Assembly: GCA_032173965.1 (NCBI GenBank)
Contig: JAVUNC010000004.1
Span: 60,675,501 to 60,739,500, forward strand
Reading direction: 5' to 3'
DNA from: Sitta carolinensis
Lineage: Eukaryota; Chordata; Aves; Passeriformes; Sittidae
Length of the DNA stretch: 64,000 nucleotides
In this document: piece by piece, positions 22,737 to 36,499 of the stretch
Layout of the letters: every line of letters starts with the position of its first letter
How positions within the stretch are numbered: the stretch's first letter is position 1
Position numbers and translations under genes: made by a program
The notes under the pieces: generated by a model
Seen by the model: the letters and a program-made list of their open reading frames with translations, nothing else
Databases searched by the model: none
What the model was told of the DNA's origin: nothing

Positions 22737-22762
22737 GTCACGTGGCGGGGTCACGTGGCGGG
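22737..22762 (+). promoter_or_regulatory. Tandem 13-bp duplication, each unit with a CACGTG E-box
   Basis: GTCACGTGGCGGG occurs twice back to back (CACGTG at 22739-22744 and 22752-22757). GTCACGTG is a high-affinity core for USF and for MiT/TFE bHLH-zip factors. It lies about 160 bp upstream of the proposed exon-1 donor, a typical core or proximal promoter position. Confidence 0.8.
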
Positions 22763-22769
22763 GGAGCCG

Positions 22770-22919
22770 GGCCCAGCCGCCGCCGCCGGCGCTCCGGGAG
22801 CGGTGAGAGACGGAGCCGGGAGGGCGGGCAGGGAAGGAGGGAGGGAAACAGGGAGCGGGAGGGAGGGAGCCAGCCTGCGGGTGCGAGTGGGCCGCCGCCC
22901 GCTCCGCTGCCGCGCCGAG
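22770..22919 (+). other. TULP4: Candidate TULP4 non-coding exon 1
   Basis: The GC-rich sequence downstream of the E-boxes ends at a near-perfect donor, GCCGAG|GTGAGT (GT at 22920-22921). The 5' boundary is arbitrary because the start site cannot be seen. No ATG-led frame connects to TULP4, so it would be leader only. Confidence 0.5.
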
Positions 22920-25900
22920 GTGAGTGCGAGAGGTGGGGCGGGATGGGCCGGGCGCCGTGCGCGGCCGCGGGCGGCTCCGGGACTGTTTTCCTTTTGTTCC
23001 GGTGGGCGCCGGCCGCCGGCAGGGCGGTCCCGCTCCCTGGGGACGGGGGGGGGGTCCCGGTGCGCCGCCGGGACGTGCGCGGCCGCCGTGTGCCGCGAGC
23101 CGCGTCCTTCCCGCGGCGGTTCCTCCGCGCACCGGCGGGCACCGGCCGGGATGAGCCTCGGGAACGCGGGCGGGAGGCTGCCCGGAGCCCCCGTCCGTCC
23201 CTTACACCTGCGGCCGCGGGGCGGGGGTGGTGCCCGCTTACCCCGGAGCTCCGGGAGCGGCCGGGGAGTCCGGGAGCCCCGGGCGCCGGCGGGGAGGGAA
23301 GCGCTGGCTCCGGCATCACCTGTGACTCTCCGTGCACCGCCCGTAGCGCTGCCATTTGTAAATATTTTTGTCTTTTTCTTCTATTTTTTCCCCCCCGCTC
23401 CGTTGCCCCCGTGCCCCCGCCTTAGCGGGGTGGGGGGCGGCCGGGGCCGCACGGGTCGGAGTCGTGCCCCGCGATGTGCAGAGACCCTCCTCAGGAGCGC
23501 AACTCCTTCGCATTCTTTGTGTTGTGTCTTCTCGCCGTGCCTTTCAGTAAGCGTCTGTGTGCGAACGTGTTCCAGCGCCTTGGCTTCCTAAAGGTTTCCG
23601 ATAAAGTGCAGGAATCGTTTACCAGTTCAGTGCTCAAATTTGACTGAGACATTAGAACAGACAATTAAAACCAGCTGTGTGGGGTGAGATCAAAGGTCTG
23701 TCTTGTTTGGATTGCCGTTTCTGCAAGTGGCACATAGCAGATGCTTAGGAAACACCATAACAACAGGGTGAGCGTGCTGTGATTCTTTGGGAAACCAGCC
23801 AGGCCTCCAGCAATTTGAGGTTAAGGGATTGCCTGAGTCAAATGTGATGTTTTTGTATTTAAGAGCCCTTTTTCTCCGTGGCTTAGATGTACACGTTTTT
23901 CAAACAACAACAAAACAAAGGCTTCGTAATAGAAAATGTTTATCTTTAAAAAAATATAATTGCACTCATATTATTGTCGTAGGTAGTTTCATTCTGCCAG
24001 GATTAAATTTGTCTGTCCAAGGGTTACTTGGATTCATGAGCAACATCTTGTGTTTTGAATAGGTAAGAGGTATTTGCAAGGGATATTTTCTATTCCTATG
24101 AAAACTGTCAATAAAAAAAAATGTTTCTTGATGTTTGTTTTTACAAATAATTTGCAGAATTTTAGTCTTAAAGTAATTGTTTAATAAAATGAAGTATAAT
24201 AAGAGCTGTGTCAAAATAGTAAGTGTTTTACTCTAATGCAATATTGACAGCTTTGGAGATATCATATGAGCCGCTAACGTTTAACTGTTTATACGTAAGC
24301 TTAAAGACTTAAATTGTTGTTTCATTGCATCAAGATTTCTGGTAAAATTATTTTGAGGATACCATCACAGATTTTTACACAATAGCGAAATCATGGTGAT
24401 CCCTGGGGATGCTAGCTATCAACTTGATCCTGTAATTCTTATTCAAGAAATAGCTTCATGCCAGTAGTTCCTAACCTGATTGCTCTTATAAGGAACATTT
24501 GCACGAGTGGGCCTCATTTTTCACAGGCAGTGTGAATGTCAGGCAAAGTGGAGCTATTTCAAAAAACTGCATATTTCCCCACGCCTCCAATGGAATTTTA
24601 TAAGAAGGTCATTAGCAGTTTCTTGGGGGCTGAAAGGAGATAGTGGGTTGATAGTATATATAGATAGCTATTTATAAGATTAAAAATAGCTTAGAAAACT
24701 GACAACTATAACTGTTATGAATGATTTTCATAGAAAGACAATTTTTTTTTTGTACATTGCATCACTGCTTCTGACAGTAGATTGGATTTCTCACCTAGTC
24801 AACAGATGTTTATTGTAAAACCCTTAACACATTTCATTATTCTGTGAAAACTCTACTCATGTTGAACTATACTGAGCCTGTGATGGACAGTTTAAAATAT
24901 TCGGTATATTTCCTTCAGTAAGGCAGTGAATAGATTTAAATGGTTCTATTGCAAACTTGCACCAAGAAAGCTGTTGTAGTGCTGATTCATTTTTATCACA
25001 GAAAATTGATTGATTCAGCTGAACTTTCAAATAAAATCAGTTTTGTTTATAGCTAGCCTTTAGAAAATGTTGTATTTATTTTATGTAATTATTAAGCATA
25101 TTTATAATGCACAGCTTTTATCGTTGCTTTTCATTAGTAGGTCTCAAAGCACCTTGCAAAAGAATTCAGTGTAATTATTCTCTTCTTATCTTGGGGTAAT
25201 TATTATCATATTTTCTAGCACTCATAAAGAGATCATTGTCTGCCTGTAATCGCTCTAAGAAGCTCTATAAGAAGGTCTAATAATAAAATCAGACTTTTTG
25301 ATTTAATTCTTTTTTTACAATAAAACCCTAACAAACTCACCTTTCTGTTTCTGTTGCAGCACTTTTATTTCATTTAATGACGACTGAGGTAATTTCATAC
25401 CATACCTTCCATGCCAGTGTTGGAAGCTAAGCCTATGCTTTATGGAGAATAGACTTCTCTTCCTAGTGTCAGAAGAAACCTTGCTGGAGGTCTGACTAAA
25501 TTCATTGATGAGCTAGGAAATGCTTCAGGACAGTTCCTGTTAAGGTGATCCAGGTACTAATGGTGCACATCTCTAGCTCAGTTACCAGGGAGCCTGACTG
25601 CTCAGAGAGTTTGTCCATGAGTCTCTTGGTACTGATCAGGATAAAGAAAAGTGTGTGTGAATGAGCAAGTTACATGGCCAGCATCCTCATATCTTACGTG
25701 TTTTCCTTCAGCTCTACTGTGGTAGAGCTGGGAGAAATGGTACAGAATCTCTCCATTTTTTTGAGTCACCATCAGTGTCTCACTTTTGTACTGCATCTGG
25801 TAGCAGAACAACTTCTGATGCTAGGGACGTGATGTACACATCTTTAAGTTGCTTTCCAACTGTCTCTCTCAGTTGGGGTGTGCAGCTGATTATTAGTAAT

Positions 25901-28900
25901 TACATTATTTGTGCATTTTCATAGTTACTTAGGACTTGAGGTCTTATGTTGAGTTGGTAGTTGGCAGAATAGAACAAAAAGTTGTTTGGGTTTTTTTTTA
26001 ATTCAAGATAATGTAGTAAGTCATTGTCATTTAGGGATAAAATATAAGTTAGAAAATGTATGGTAGATTTGATAATGGAAAGATTATAATTTGAAAACTG
26101 TGTAGTGTACTATATGCTAAATAATATGGGAATCGTATTCCTAGACAGTGTAATGCTATCAAGAAATATAAGCTTGTATAACTTAGATCTGAGTTGTAAA
26201 CCTTTTATTAAAGAGAATGAAGGCTTAGCTACCATAATGAAATGTTTGTCAGAAGTTGGGCAGGTGTAGTCAGTGATTTCAGTTGGCTCTCTGTAGAAAC
26301 AGTGCCTTCTTGTTGGCAGACTTGCATCTAGATTTCACTTACATTTGTGTGGTGTTGGATTATTTGAAAAAAGGTCCAAGAGGAAATGTTTTGAGAAGTC
26401 CAGTTTCAAGAAACTGCCTGTTTCTGTGCTCGTGGTTTTTTGTGTGACTCTTGTTTTGATCCATGCTTTTATTATATGATCCACTGTTTCTCTGTTGTGT
26501 AATTTTTAACTAATGCCTTTGTTTACATCATTTTACAGTATTTAAAACTTTAGTGTTTTTTGAATGGCTCGCAATAATAGTTCTTTGTGCTCAACACCCA
26601 TGAAAGGCCTCAGTATTACTCTGTTGTGTGCCATATCCTTGATAGCTGTAATATATCAAATCTGGTCTGGAGAGCCTCCCACTAGAAAGCTGGGCTGTGT
26701 ACTGTGGAGGTCCTTTGTTGCCTTCTGCATAGTTTGAGAGCTAGCAGACTCAGCTGGTAGTCACACACTTTCCTGGTGCCCTGGGTTTAAATAGTCTCCA
26801 ACATCCTTGTCCAGAGCAAAATACTCTTTGCAGAACATTCACTTGAAGACTGACTCTCCCATTAGAATAGGAAAATCTAGCATTTCTCAGTACTCACATC
26901 AATCCATCCTATCAGTTCCTCCTCTGCTTTGTACATGCCATGGAATAGATACCTCTCCTTTGAAGACACTCTTTTCATTAAATATTTTTTGAAGCAGATG
27001 TCTGGCAGCTGAACTGTTTTCTAAATAAAATCCTCCTATATCTCTTGTTTCACTAGTCTGAAGAGTAAATTTCAAAATCAGCCAAATCCATGCATATAGC
27101 CATTTAAAGAGAATTGTTGCAATACTTTACCAGTGGTCTCTGGTACCACTTAAGCAGAAAAAAGACATGAAAAGGAGCCATAAATGTTGGACACAATCTG
27201 CAAGAAAATAATCTGTCTGCACGTATAGCAAGAATATGATAGAAGAACAGTGTTTTTGAAGATAAGTAGCAAATAAAGTTATTGGAAAAAGCAAAGGTTG
27301 ACTGCCTGCTGTGATTGTGATGGATCACAGTCCACGGGAGACTGTTTAGTTGGAGAAAGACCATAACTAACAAAATCCTTAAATGAGGGAGAAGGCAGTC
27401 TCACTTCTATTCTCTTTTGGATGCAGGATCTATTACAATGGGAACCTTGGTCTTTTGAGCATCCAAGCATTAGTAGCAAAGTTGTCTCTGCTTTATAAAG
27501 AACAGATCTGTCTATTCTAATGGAATGGTGGGATGACTTTTATGAAATCCTTTCTGTTGTAAATAACTAAAAATTGAAACGCAACCCTAGAGATCTACCT
27601 ATCTAGAATGTGATTAAAGTACACAGAAGGTAGATTGACTAACACAAATCCTGACTTGCAGATCATACAGGGTATGGAATAATAGTTACTGTTGTATAAA
27701 AATAGAAAAAATGTCACTCATAAAGCTATTTTAAGTGTTAAGCAAAACTTTTAAGGGGAGTGAATTCAGCTAAGGGAGAAGGAGGAAGAGTTATATACTT
27801 GTGGTGTCTTCCCCAGCTCTCACGAGTCATGTAAGTATATTAAGAACTGTTACTATATAAATATCTTGGCTGCCATACAAGTGCCCTACATAGTGTTTGG
27901 AAATGAGGGACTTGAACAGTGTAGGTGTTGAACCAGCTTTAGATACTGTACCTTCTTTTTACCCAGGCACAAAAATATGGACCTATGAATGGCATATCAG
28001 CTCAGACCAGAGGTATTTCTACATCAGTATCTTGTTTTTAACAGTGAATGATAGCGGATTCCCAGGGCAGAGTATGATAGGGTGTGCAAATAGCTGAGTG
28101 TCTGAAGGGAAGTGTCACTGGGTTCTAGCAGGGTGCAGCTGGGGGGTCTGTGGGCAGATGGTATTTAATTATTTGTGTTTTAATCGTTGTGGTGAGTTTA
28201 TGCCATCTTTATTTTGAACCCTTGATAACTTTAGCATCTGCAGCGTCTCGTGACACAAGAATGACAAAAGTTTAACATGGACATTTTTAGTTCATCTGTT
28301 GCCAGCTTAAGTGTTAAAATCCTCCACTCCTTTAATTTGCTTGATGTAAAACCCTGTTATTTTTAATTTGTAAAATTTGATAAGAAACTTCTATGGATAA
28401 AGTTGAGCGCTTGATGTAGAACACATGGAATGTCAGGCCTTGTATGCAAACTTCTGTTTACTGTGAAATATAAAGAAAGGACTCTTCATAAAAGTTCTTT
28501 TCACTTTTGAGTAAAGCCCAGTTTATTTATGCTCTGCATTCATCTTAACACGGAACCTGAGAAGCACTTATAGTGAGTTTTGCTCTTAGCAATGTATCTT
28601 TTTTGTAGACTGTGGGGTTCATATCTATTGTATATGAATTCTATCTTTAGAAACATTGTGAACATGAAAAGCTGGCCTGTGGAAAGTAATTGTGGAAATT
28701 ATAAGATTGAAGGAAGTTTTGATTGAGGTTTTAGTAGAGATTTCTGTAGTTACATAGTAGAATACCAGTCTTATATCTGTATTTGTCCCATTAGTTGTTA
28801 AAAAAAAAAAAGGCATTCCTGAATAATTTGGAAACAGAACAACATATAAATGAAATGGCTCTTTCCTATGGTCAGTACAGGAACTTTCAATTAATCTGTA

Positions 28901-30408
28901 AAGAAATAATGATATAAGTCAAATGGGTTAGATCTGCATTTCCAGGCTTGAATTGGGCTGGAGTTAGAGTCTGTTGAGGACTAGTCTAGTTTGATGTGGA
29001 TTTATCCCTGATTTGGATTTCTGCTTCTTTCTCTGATCTTGTAGGGTTTGTTAAATGTTTTATGATGTTTGATCCTTAAGGTGAAGGATCTTTTATGGCA
29101 CTTATATATGTATTTATCTTTTTAATTCATCTTTAGAAAATGGGGCTTACAGCTTCCATTGTTCAGTAAGCGTTTATGAATTTGATTGACTAAAACACAG
29201 TGTTTGAATTCTAAGAGAGATTGAAATAAATTCATTTGTATTTTATATTGACATGGGAAGCTATGCAGTGAAAATCTGCTAACTTGCATGAATGATCAAG
29301 GGATAAAATTAAACCAGCTCATGTTACAGGTATGCAGTTTGGAACCGTTTTCTGTTTTTCCAGAGTGGAGATGAAGATATAAAATAGATTAAAAATAGAT
29401 TAGTGCAGCGGGGGGAAGGAACATCATTCTTCTAAAGATACCTATGCAAAGTCTTACTGTGAATTGTAACAGAGCACTGTGAGTAAGAATTAATCTCTTT
29501 CTCTCAACAGCCAAAGCTTTGATGCAGCAATTGGGTTCCATGAAAAGCAAACACAAATCATAGGATTAAGTTCTCTTTCTCTGAGTTACAGACCTTTTAG
29601 AGGTGGATTCCTTCCAGAATTTGCCTGCCCACTAAGGAGACATTCTGTCTTCCATTATACCAGCAGAATAACCCTGTGGAACATGTATTAATTCCAATAT
29701 AAGTTATTTCTCAGTGTTGCAAAGAGAATTTTTGAATTTGAAAGTCTGTTCACTGGACCTGTAATAGGATTGAGGAAAGTATACTATATAAAAAAGTATA
29801 ATTTGAGCTCAGTACTTGTGCTAGGAGTATGCCTGTACAGTGTTAGTCCCTCCTCCCAGAGGCCCCAGGGGCTCATGCTGGGTTAATGCAGTGGCAGCAT
29901 CTCCTGAAAACACCTCAGCCTACATGCTGCAAGTCTGATTAGAAAGGTGCTGGTATGCTCTTCTACAGAGGGGATGGGCATGGAGAGAAGACATAAGTAA
30001 AACAGAGCAAAGATGAGGTGTGCAGTACACTTCATCCACGTATTATCACAAGAACTGTTTGTTATATACTTTGCAGTAGCAAATTGCTGACTGTGTCTTT
30101 TAGGAAAACATATTCTGCAGAAAATACCCATATCTGATGGATAAATAACCAATAGCTGGATGACATAGAGGTGATGAAGGTGCAGGAACAGGGGTGATGT
30201 GAAGCAGTATGAGAATTTAATGACCATATTGACTCTTATAGGTAGGATTCACAATGACTTTTTAAAGAAAGGATTTTCGAGTCTGGCTGCTGTGGCTTTT
30301 GCATGGTATTTTTAAAATCCTGTTGAGGAGTTACAGAGGACTTTGTTTGTTTCCTTAGTTGTTACGAATTAGAAGTCAATAACAGCCTGCCCCCCTCTCA
30401 AACTAGTA

Positions 30409-30434
30409 TTTTTTTTTTTTTTTTTTTTTTTTTT
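30409..30434 (+). repeat. Poly(T) tract, 26 bp
   Basis: Uninterrupted T run in TULP4 intron 1. Confidence 0.95.
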
Positions 30435-33400
30435 AATAAAGGAATTGGAAATTGCACTTCCTTCCAAGGATTTAAATGAGAGACCACTGAAGAGAAAGTG
30501 ATGTTGCAGCTTAGGTGATGAGGAAGATGTATAGAAAATTCTTGAAATACAGTTTAATTTTGAGTACTGTATTGGTTAGTTTTGCAGTTATTAGTGCAGA
30601 AAGCAGATGACTTGAATGGTGGTTGTTCTGGGCTAAAAGTGACCATTAATGCTGTGAGATCTCGTAAAAGGCAGTCTCCTATTTCCATGAGATTCAGCAG
30701 TAAAGTCTTTTGTCTCTGTCATAGGAATTTTATGTTCCAAAGATTGGATAGCTGTCTTCCCTTCTCCCTTTGGAGTTTGCTTTGAATATTTCTGGTGGCT
30801 TGGAGAGAAAATATTTGCGATTTGATTGTCTGGTGCTGTGGTGCCAGAGCAAGCTCTTGCAGTTTTAAAATAGTATTACTTGTTAAAGCTTCAGAAATAT
30901 TAGGAAAACTTTGTTCTCTGCTTTGGATTTGAATTTGTGTCCATCCTTGTCATCCAGGGATGCACAGGGAAACCAAGAAATAGATAGCATTTGTTTAATG
31001 AAAATTCTCCTAAAACAATTAAATGACCTTTGCATGGGAAATGATAATAAAATTTTTATAATGCCTTCAGGAGGAGATTTACTAGTTGTCCATTTTTGTT
31101 AGGAAAGATATAATGGGGTAGATGCATTGTGAGGATTTGGATCATACTGATTTGCCTCCAGTGGTGTTGTCACAGCTTTGACAAATGTCCTGCCTGATGA
31201 CTGAGCGTCCACAGTGATATGCAACTGTCTGTTTTCACTTAGGTTTACTTCTGGTTTGCTTTGTTGGTGTGGAGGCTTAAGAACTCATGGCTCTCTGAGC
31301 CTAACACTTGCCCATGCTGTGGCATAACTTTTCTGCCTTGGAGTATCCTAAGAGGTTGGGGTCATTGCCTTCTTCACTGGCAGGACTAGTGGGATAGGAC
31401 TGAATGGAGAATCCTGAAGTGCTGACATTGCTCAGTTTTGTTTGTTTTGATTGTCCCTAATGACATCTTTAAGTGCATCCATCCACGTGTGGGGTGCTAA
31501 CACTTGATAAGAATAGGCTTGAGGTGATGCAGGTTTAACGGTGAAAGCACTGGAGAACATACTAAGGAGTGTGCGAGTCCTTTCAGTTGGTGCTCTTGAT
31601 TATGAGCTGTGAGCTTCTGGCATGTGTGGTGTATTGTTTGTGTGCATTTTCATTTCTTTATTATGTTTTTGGTTTCAAATTATTTTTTCAGGGTTTAGGA
31701 CAGTTTCTTCCAGTCTTTCTGGTTAAGAGTTAAGACAGTATTTCCTGGATGTTGGTATTGTTACTGTCTTTGCCTTCACTGAAATTTACTTTTTTGTGAT
31801 TTTGTGGAATGCAAGAGACTGCATTTTATTATTTTTTCCTGTTTTCCTCTACATATTTATAGCAAATTTGATCAGGAGAGAAATCTTGGGGGTTTCTTTT
31901 GTTTAGTTTGAAAGCACCTCATTCTGTTAGCTGATCTAAAAACCTACCTGGAAAATTACTCCTGTTTAAAAATAAATAACAATTGCATGCAAGCATACTT
32001 GGCTGCACAGCAAGTTCTATTTTTAGAAAAGGTTTCTGCCCTGTTTTTACTTCATTTTAGATTCAGTTTTACCTTCATTTGAGACATCCTTAGGAATTTT
32101 CACTTCTTTTCCAGTCCTTCATAACAGATAAATGCATGCATCCTGTGGATCAGATTTCAGAATTGTTTTCGTAAGGGAAGCCATGCTTATCTTCAGAAAA
32201 CCTCAGGTATTCCAGTAATTCCTAGTGTGTTTGAGGTTCTGCCTCAGCTTGTTTGGTGTTTACTAGTGGGTCTTGTTGTTGGAAAGATCAAGTAGGTTAT
32301 AGGAGTACAACAACTTAAAAAGTAATTGCAACCTCATGTAAATGGGTGTTCTGATGAAATGACAATTTAGGAAAAAATCAACCTATGTCAGTCTAAAGGA
32401 ACACCTAAATTTTGTTTGGGTTTTGTGGGGGTTTTTTTCACTAGTTGGTGATTACAGCAGAAGACTAGGAGACAGAACTCCTGTATTTCTCTCTCAGTTA
32501 TTGCCTTGAGATGCTTAAATTGCCTTTTACTTAACAGCATAATGGGAATAATGCTATTTTACTACTTTTCTTAGAATCACCGACACTAGTAGAGCACTCC
32601 TAGGACACTGGATAAAGGGTTCAAAATATCAGGGTCATATTAAAAGAAATCATAGTGTAGTTGGAATTGAGCCAAATGCTCACTCAACTGAAGATGACTA
32701 GTCTAGGTACACCTTAAACTAAAGAGGCTGCAGAAAGGGAAGGGGCCTGAAATGGGACAGGTGAAACTATAAATACCGTTATGCATCTCCTTATCTCCTT
32801 ATTTCCTGGTGTTCTTGTTGATTCTTGAGACTCTGAATTCTTGGCTTATCACTTAATGAATGTAAACCATCAGAACAACACTGCTAAAGTTACAATACTT
32901 CAGAATACTATTAATAATGGCAAAAGTGCATGGCTGGATGAGGTACCCACATAGGGTATGTATTTGAACATATCCACTAAAGTGCACTTATATTGACAAA
33001 TTCCTCCACGTGTTTGTAGCAGATAGTGAATCACAGGGTCCACAGCATTGCTTAGATTCCTGTGTGCTGGGAGTTTTGGGAGTTAGCAATGACAGGTTCT
33101 TATCACTCATTCACTGGTAAGGGTGTATTTGTGAAAAAAGGTTAGTACTTTTTATTCTCTCTGTGTAATAGAAAATATATCTGTGGAGTATTCAGCTTTA
33201 TTCATAGAGACACTGCAGATATTTATGTAAGGTTGTGGGAGTTTTCATTTTCACAGTCCTTTAGCAGTGTTTGTATTTACTCAAGCAGCACAAATAAAAG
33301 AGCAGGGATGCTCTTTTGTTGGAAAGTCTTAGCCTACCTGTTTGGGATTGTTTCTGGAGGACAGATTGTTAATTCCTGTTACAATTTTCTTTAATACTTA

Positions 33401-36400
33401 ATTCAGCTATTATGTCCCAGATTGATTTTTGGAAAGTGTAGTACACAATATGCAAAATATAATTTATTGATGTAAATGGTAGGATGAAAATAAAACATTA
33501 GGGTTTTGTAGTTTGAAGTTCCACACATCACTGTCTTTGGATTATATGTGAAGATGAGTACTTACATTAAACTGGTGTTCTTTTCTGAGGAAGTAAGACA
33601 TAAATTCATGATGCAGGTATGAGACTTGCTTTCACACATGAAATAATTAGACCTGCCATTTTCTTGTATCTGGATATAGGCAGAGACCTTGTGAAGAAGA
33701 GGATTCCAGGCCAAGAAGAAAATACAAAATTCCTCAGGTCAGAGAGAGGAGTAAGAAAAGCCAAGAAGGTCCTTTTTTTGTGGCTTCTGGGTGTTTTGGT
33801 GCAAATGTTTATTCAGAAGTTTGCATGAACAAATGAAACATGCCATGAAAAATGCAGTGAACAAAATCGCATTCTTTTGTGATAATTTTCTTTGCTATGT
33901 TTCTAAAGTTGTGGTGCGAAGCTTCCTGTGTGTCTCACCTTGAGCTACTTGTCACCTCTCTGTTCTTATGTCTTGTTCACTGATCCTTTTTTCTTTCTAT
34001 TTTTTGAGGGACTTACAGGTCTTTGTCTTTACAGGTTCACTTGTCTTCTTTGAGTAGCTGAGTAAATTCAGGGATCTTTCAGGGATTTAAATTCATCAGA
34101 AGATGATAGCACTGTCATTTTTCTTCCTTTTTCCCTCTGCATTTTTGAGTTTTACTTTCAGGACAGGCTCCTGTGGCTGTGTGGATGATAGCGTGCACAG
34201 ATCCTCAAAGTGAGACTGTTAAGGTTTTTGCTCTTTAGACTGTGATGTTTGTTAGGTGGCCTGTACCATAGTACTCAGGTCTTCTCTTTCAAGCTTTTCT
34301 TGCAGGATATTTCAAAGCTGTCTGTTTTAAAGTAGAATAAGTGATAACAGGGAGGGAGAAGTTGGGGGAGATGCTGGATACCATACCAAATAAAGCTCAA
34401 AGACGTGCACAGCTTGTTTGGCAGCATTAGGTTCTCTAGTGCACTTTGCAGCACACTTGCTGTGAACTGAGAGCCAGAGACCTTTTGTTCACTGTTTTAA
34501 AAAATTTCAGGCCCAGAACTCTGACCAAAACAGTATTCAGACAAAAAATGGTATATAGGCACTGCTCTGAAAGCCATAGTCTTCCTTGTAATGTTGAGGT
34601 TTTCAGACTCAGCACAGAGATGTCCCATACTCTCTACTATTTGAAGGATCAAAGGCTTAATAAATGTGATACTTAAAATTGTGAATTACTGACATTTTCC
34701 TCAATTAGGTTTGTTCAGTCTGTGTTTAATTTTTTATCCCACTCTAGATTCAAAATCTTTACTGATTATAAACAAGACATTCTCTCATGCTGGTGAGAAG
34801 TCTAAATCTGCCTTGGGACAATTGCCTCTTTCTTAGCATGATGTCATGCTTAGTGGAAAGCCTGAAAATACTGCCACACAGCAGTTTGCTTTGGCAGCTA
34901 GAAAAGCATTGTTGATTGTCAGTGCTTGTTAGATCCTTTGTATCACAGAAGGTGGTTGTGTATAGCATTGTTGTGCCATCCTTTGGTCAAGTGCCCTGAC
35001 TCTTTGTGGTGATACCCACAATCAGCAGGGTGTCATAGCGTGTTCATAGCTTGAGAATATAAAGACATTTTGCTAAACCTATGCCTTGACCAACTGGAAA
35101 GTCTTCCTCCTGCTGCTTTTTCTTTTTGTTTTGTTGCATGTTTGTGTCATGCAGAAATGAAAATGAAACAAAGGTGCACAGGTTTTGGATTGAGACAGAT
35201 GTATTGGTTGTCAGAGAGGTATTTTTGCATGTCCTGTCCTGTTTTCCCAGCCATGTCTTGTGGTTACAGTAGTAGCCAAAAATATGTCTGGAAAGAATCC
35301 AGCATGAGGATAACACTCTTCTCTCAGGAGTATGCAATCTATATAATTTTTTAAGGCAAACAGCTATTATATATTTCTATCAATTGAGTCATTAGGAGAA
35401 TAATATGAAGGGAATCACTGCTCTCCTAAATTTTTCTTCAGCATTTTCCCCTTTTTGGCTTAATTGCTGATTGTACGTTGTTTTTAAAATAAAACAGTGC
35501 TATCCCCTATGTGGACTTAGTGTCTGATTTATGGAGACAGGATTGTCTTGCATACTGGATTTTATGAACATGTAATTTCTCATGTCAAACAATGTAGCAT
35601 TTCATTAGCATGCTGATAAAAAAGCATCAGTAACTTTGGTTTTGTATAGTTTGGGCTTGGTTGTTTGTTTTTGTGTGATGGTGGTTTTTTGAGTGTAAAA
35701 TTGCCTTACAAACATTATTACTAGTCTGAAGGACACATTCTCCCACTTCCCTTCCCCTCCCCTCAAACACTGTATCCTTACTTAGCTAATTAAACATCCC
35801 TTGTACTATATGGCTGATGATGCTCTAATATGTGTGTACAGACTTGTGGCCTGTTTTCTCAGTCCAGGTAATTGATACCATGCCTGAAGTCTGATTTGAG
35901 CCTTTTGGCCAGGAACTTTAGCATCATGGCTTCAAAATAAAACTGCATGGCTTCCACGTGTTAATCTAGTACTCTTTTTACCTTATGAATCACCTGTCTC
36001 TTTTCAGTATGACCTTAACTCATCCCATTTTCCCAGAAGGAAACTTGTTCCTTTTGTCTTTGCTTTCCTCTTAAAGGGATTCCCTCCAGCTCTGCCATCA
36101 GCTGCATGATTGGGATAATGCTTGTCGTGACCTGATGTTGCAGCTGGAGGGGAGCAGATCAGCCACTGGTCAGGTTGGAGCCAGCTTCTAAAGATTGACT
36201 CACTGCTGCCATATGGCACTGCAGGGTTTGGCAAATAACCACTGCAGTTTTTCTTGTCGTGTGCATATGTAGGTGGCCTTAAATGAGGGGAAGTAGAAAT
36301 ACAAATTTCTACATAGCGCCTCTGTTATGGACTGAATATTTGCATTGTTCATGCCATATTCATCCAACTGAAATCTTGTGGATGTTGAGATTGGAATTAC

Positions 36401-36468
36401 AAAGACTCTTTTTTTTTCCTGAAGCTGTCAGTAAATATAACTAATACATCCAAAGGGATTAAAGGGAT

Positions 36469-36470
<2 letters not shown>

Positions 36471-36499
<29 letters not shown>
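36471..36499 (+). repeat. Poly(T) tract, 29 bp
   Basis: Uninterrupted T run in TULP4 intron 1, preceded by a short duplication (AAAGGGATT twice). Confidence 0.95.

Larger units (their letters stand above)
22540..23460 (+). promoter_or_regulatory. TULP4: CpG island, presumed TULP4 promoter
   Basis: About 0.9 kb of extremely GC- and CpG-rich DNA with many GC boxes (for example GGGGCGGAGC near 22707). Two CACGTG boxes lie near the middle and there is no TATA box. A strong GAG|GTGAGT donor follows at 22920. Its place, upstream of a plus-strand TULP4 start-codon exon and downstream of GTF2H5, fits the human gene order GTF2H5-TULP4. Long open frames on both strands here (up to 346 residues) are caused by the lack of AT-rich stop codons and have low-complexity Arg/Pro/Gly/Ala composition. 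Confidence 0.75.

Noticed and set aside
22521..23591. Several overlapping open frames of 200-346 residues in the TULP4 CpG island
   Set aside because: All six frames are similarly open and rich in Arg, Gly, Pro and Ala, as expected for very GC-rich DNA. None has a domain or connects to the TULP4 start codon.
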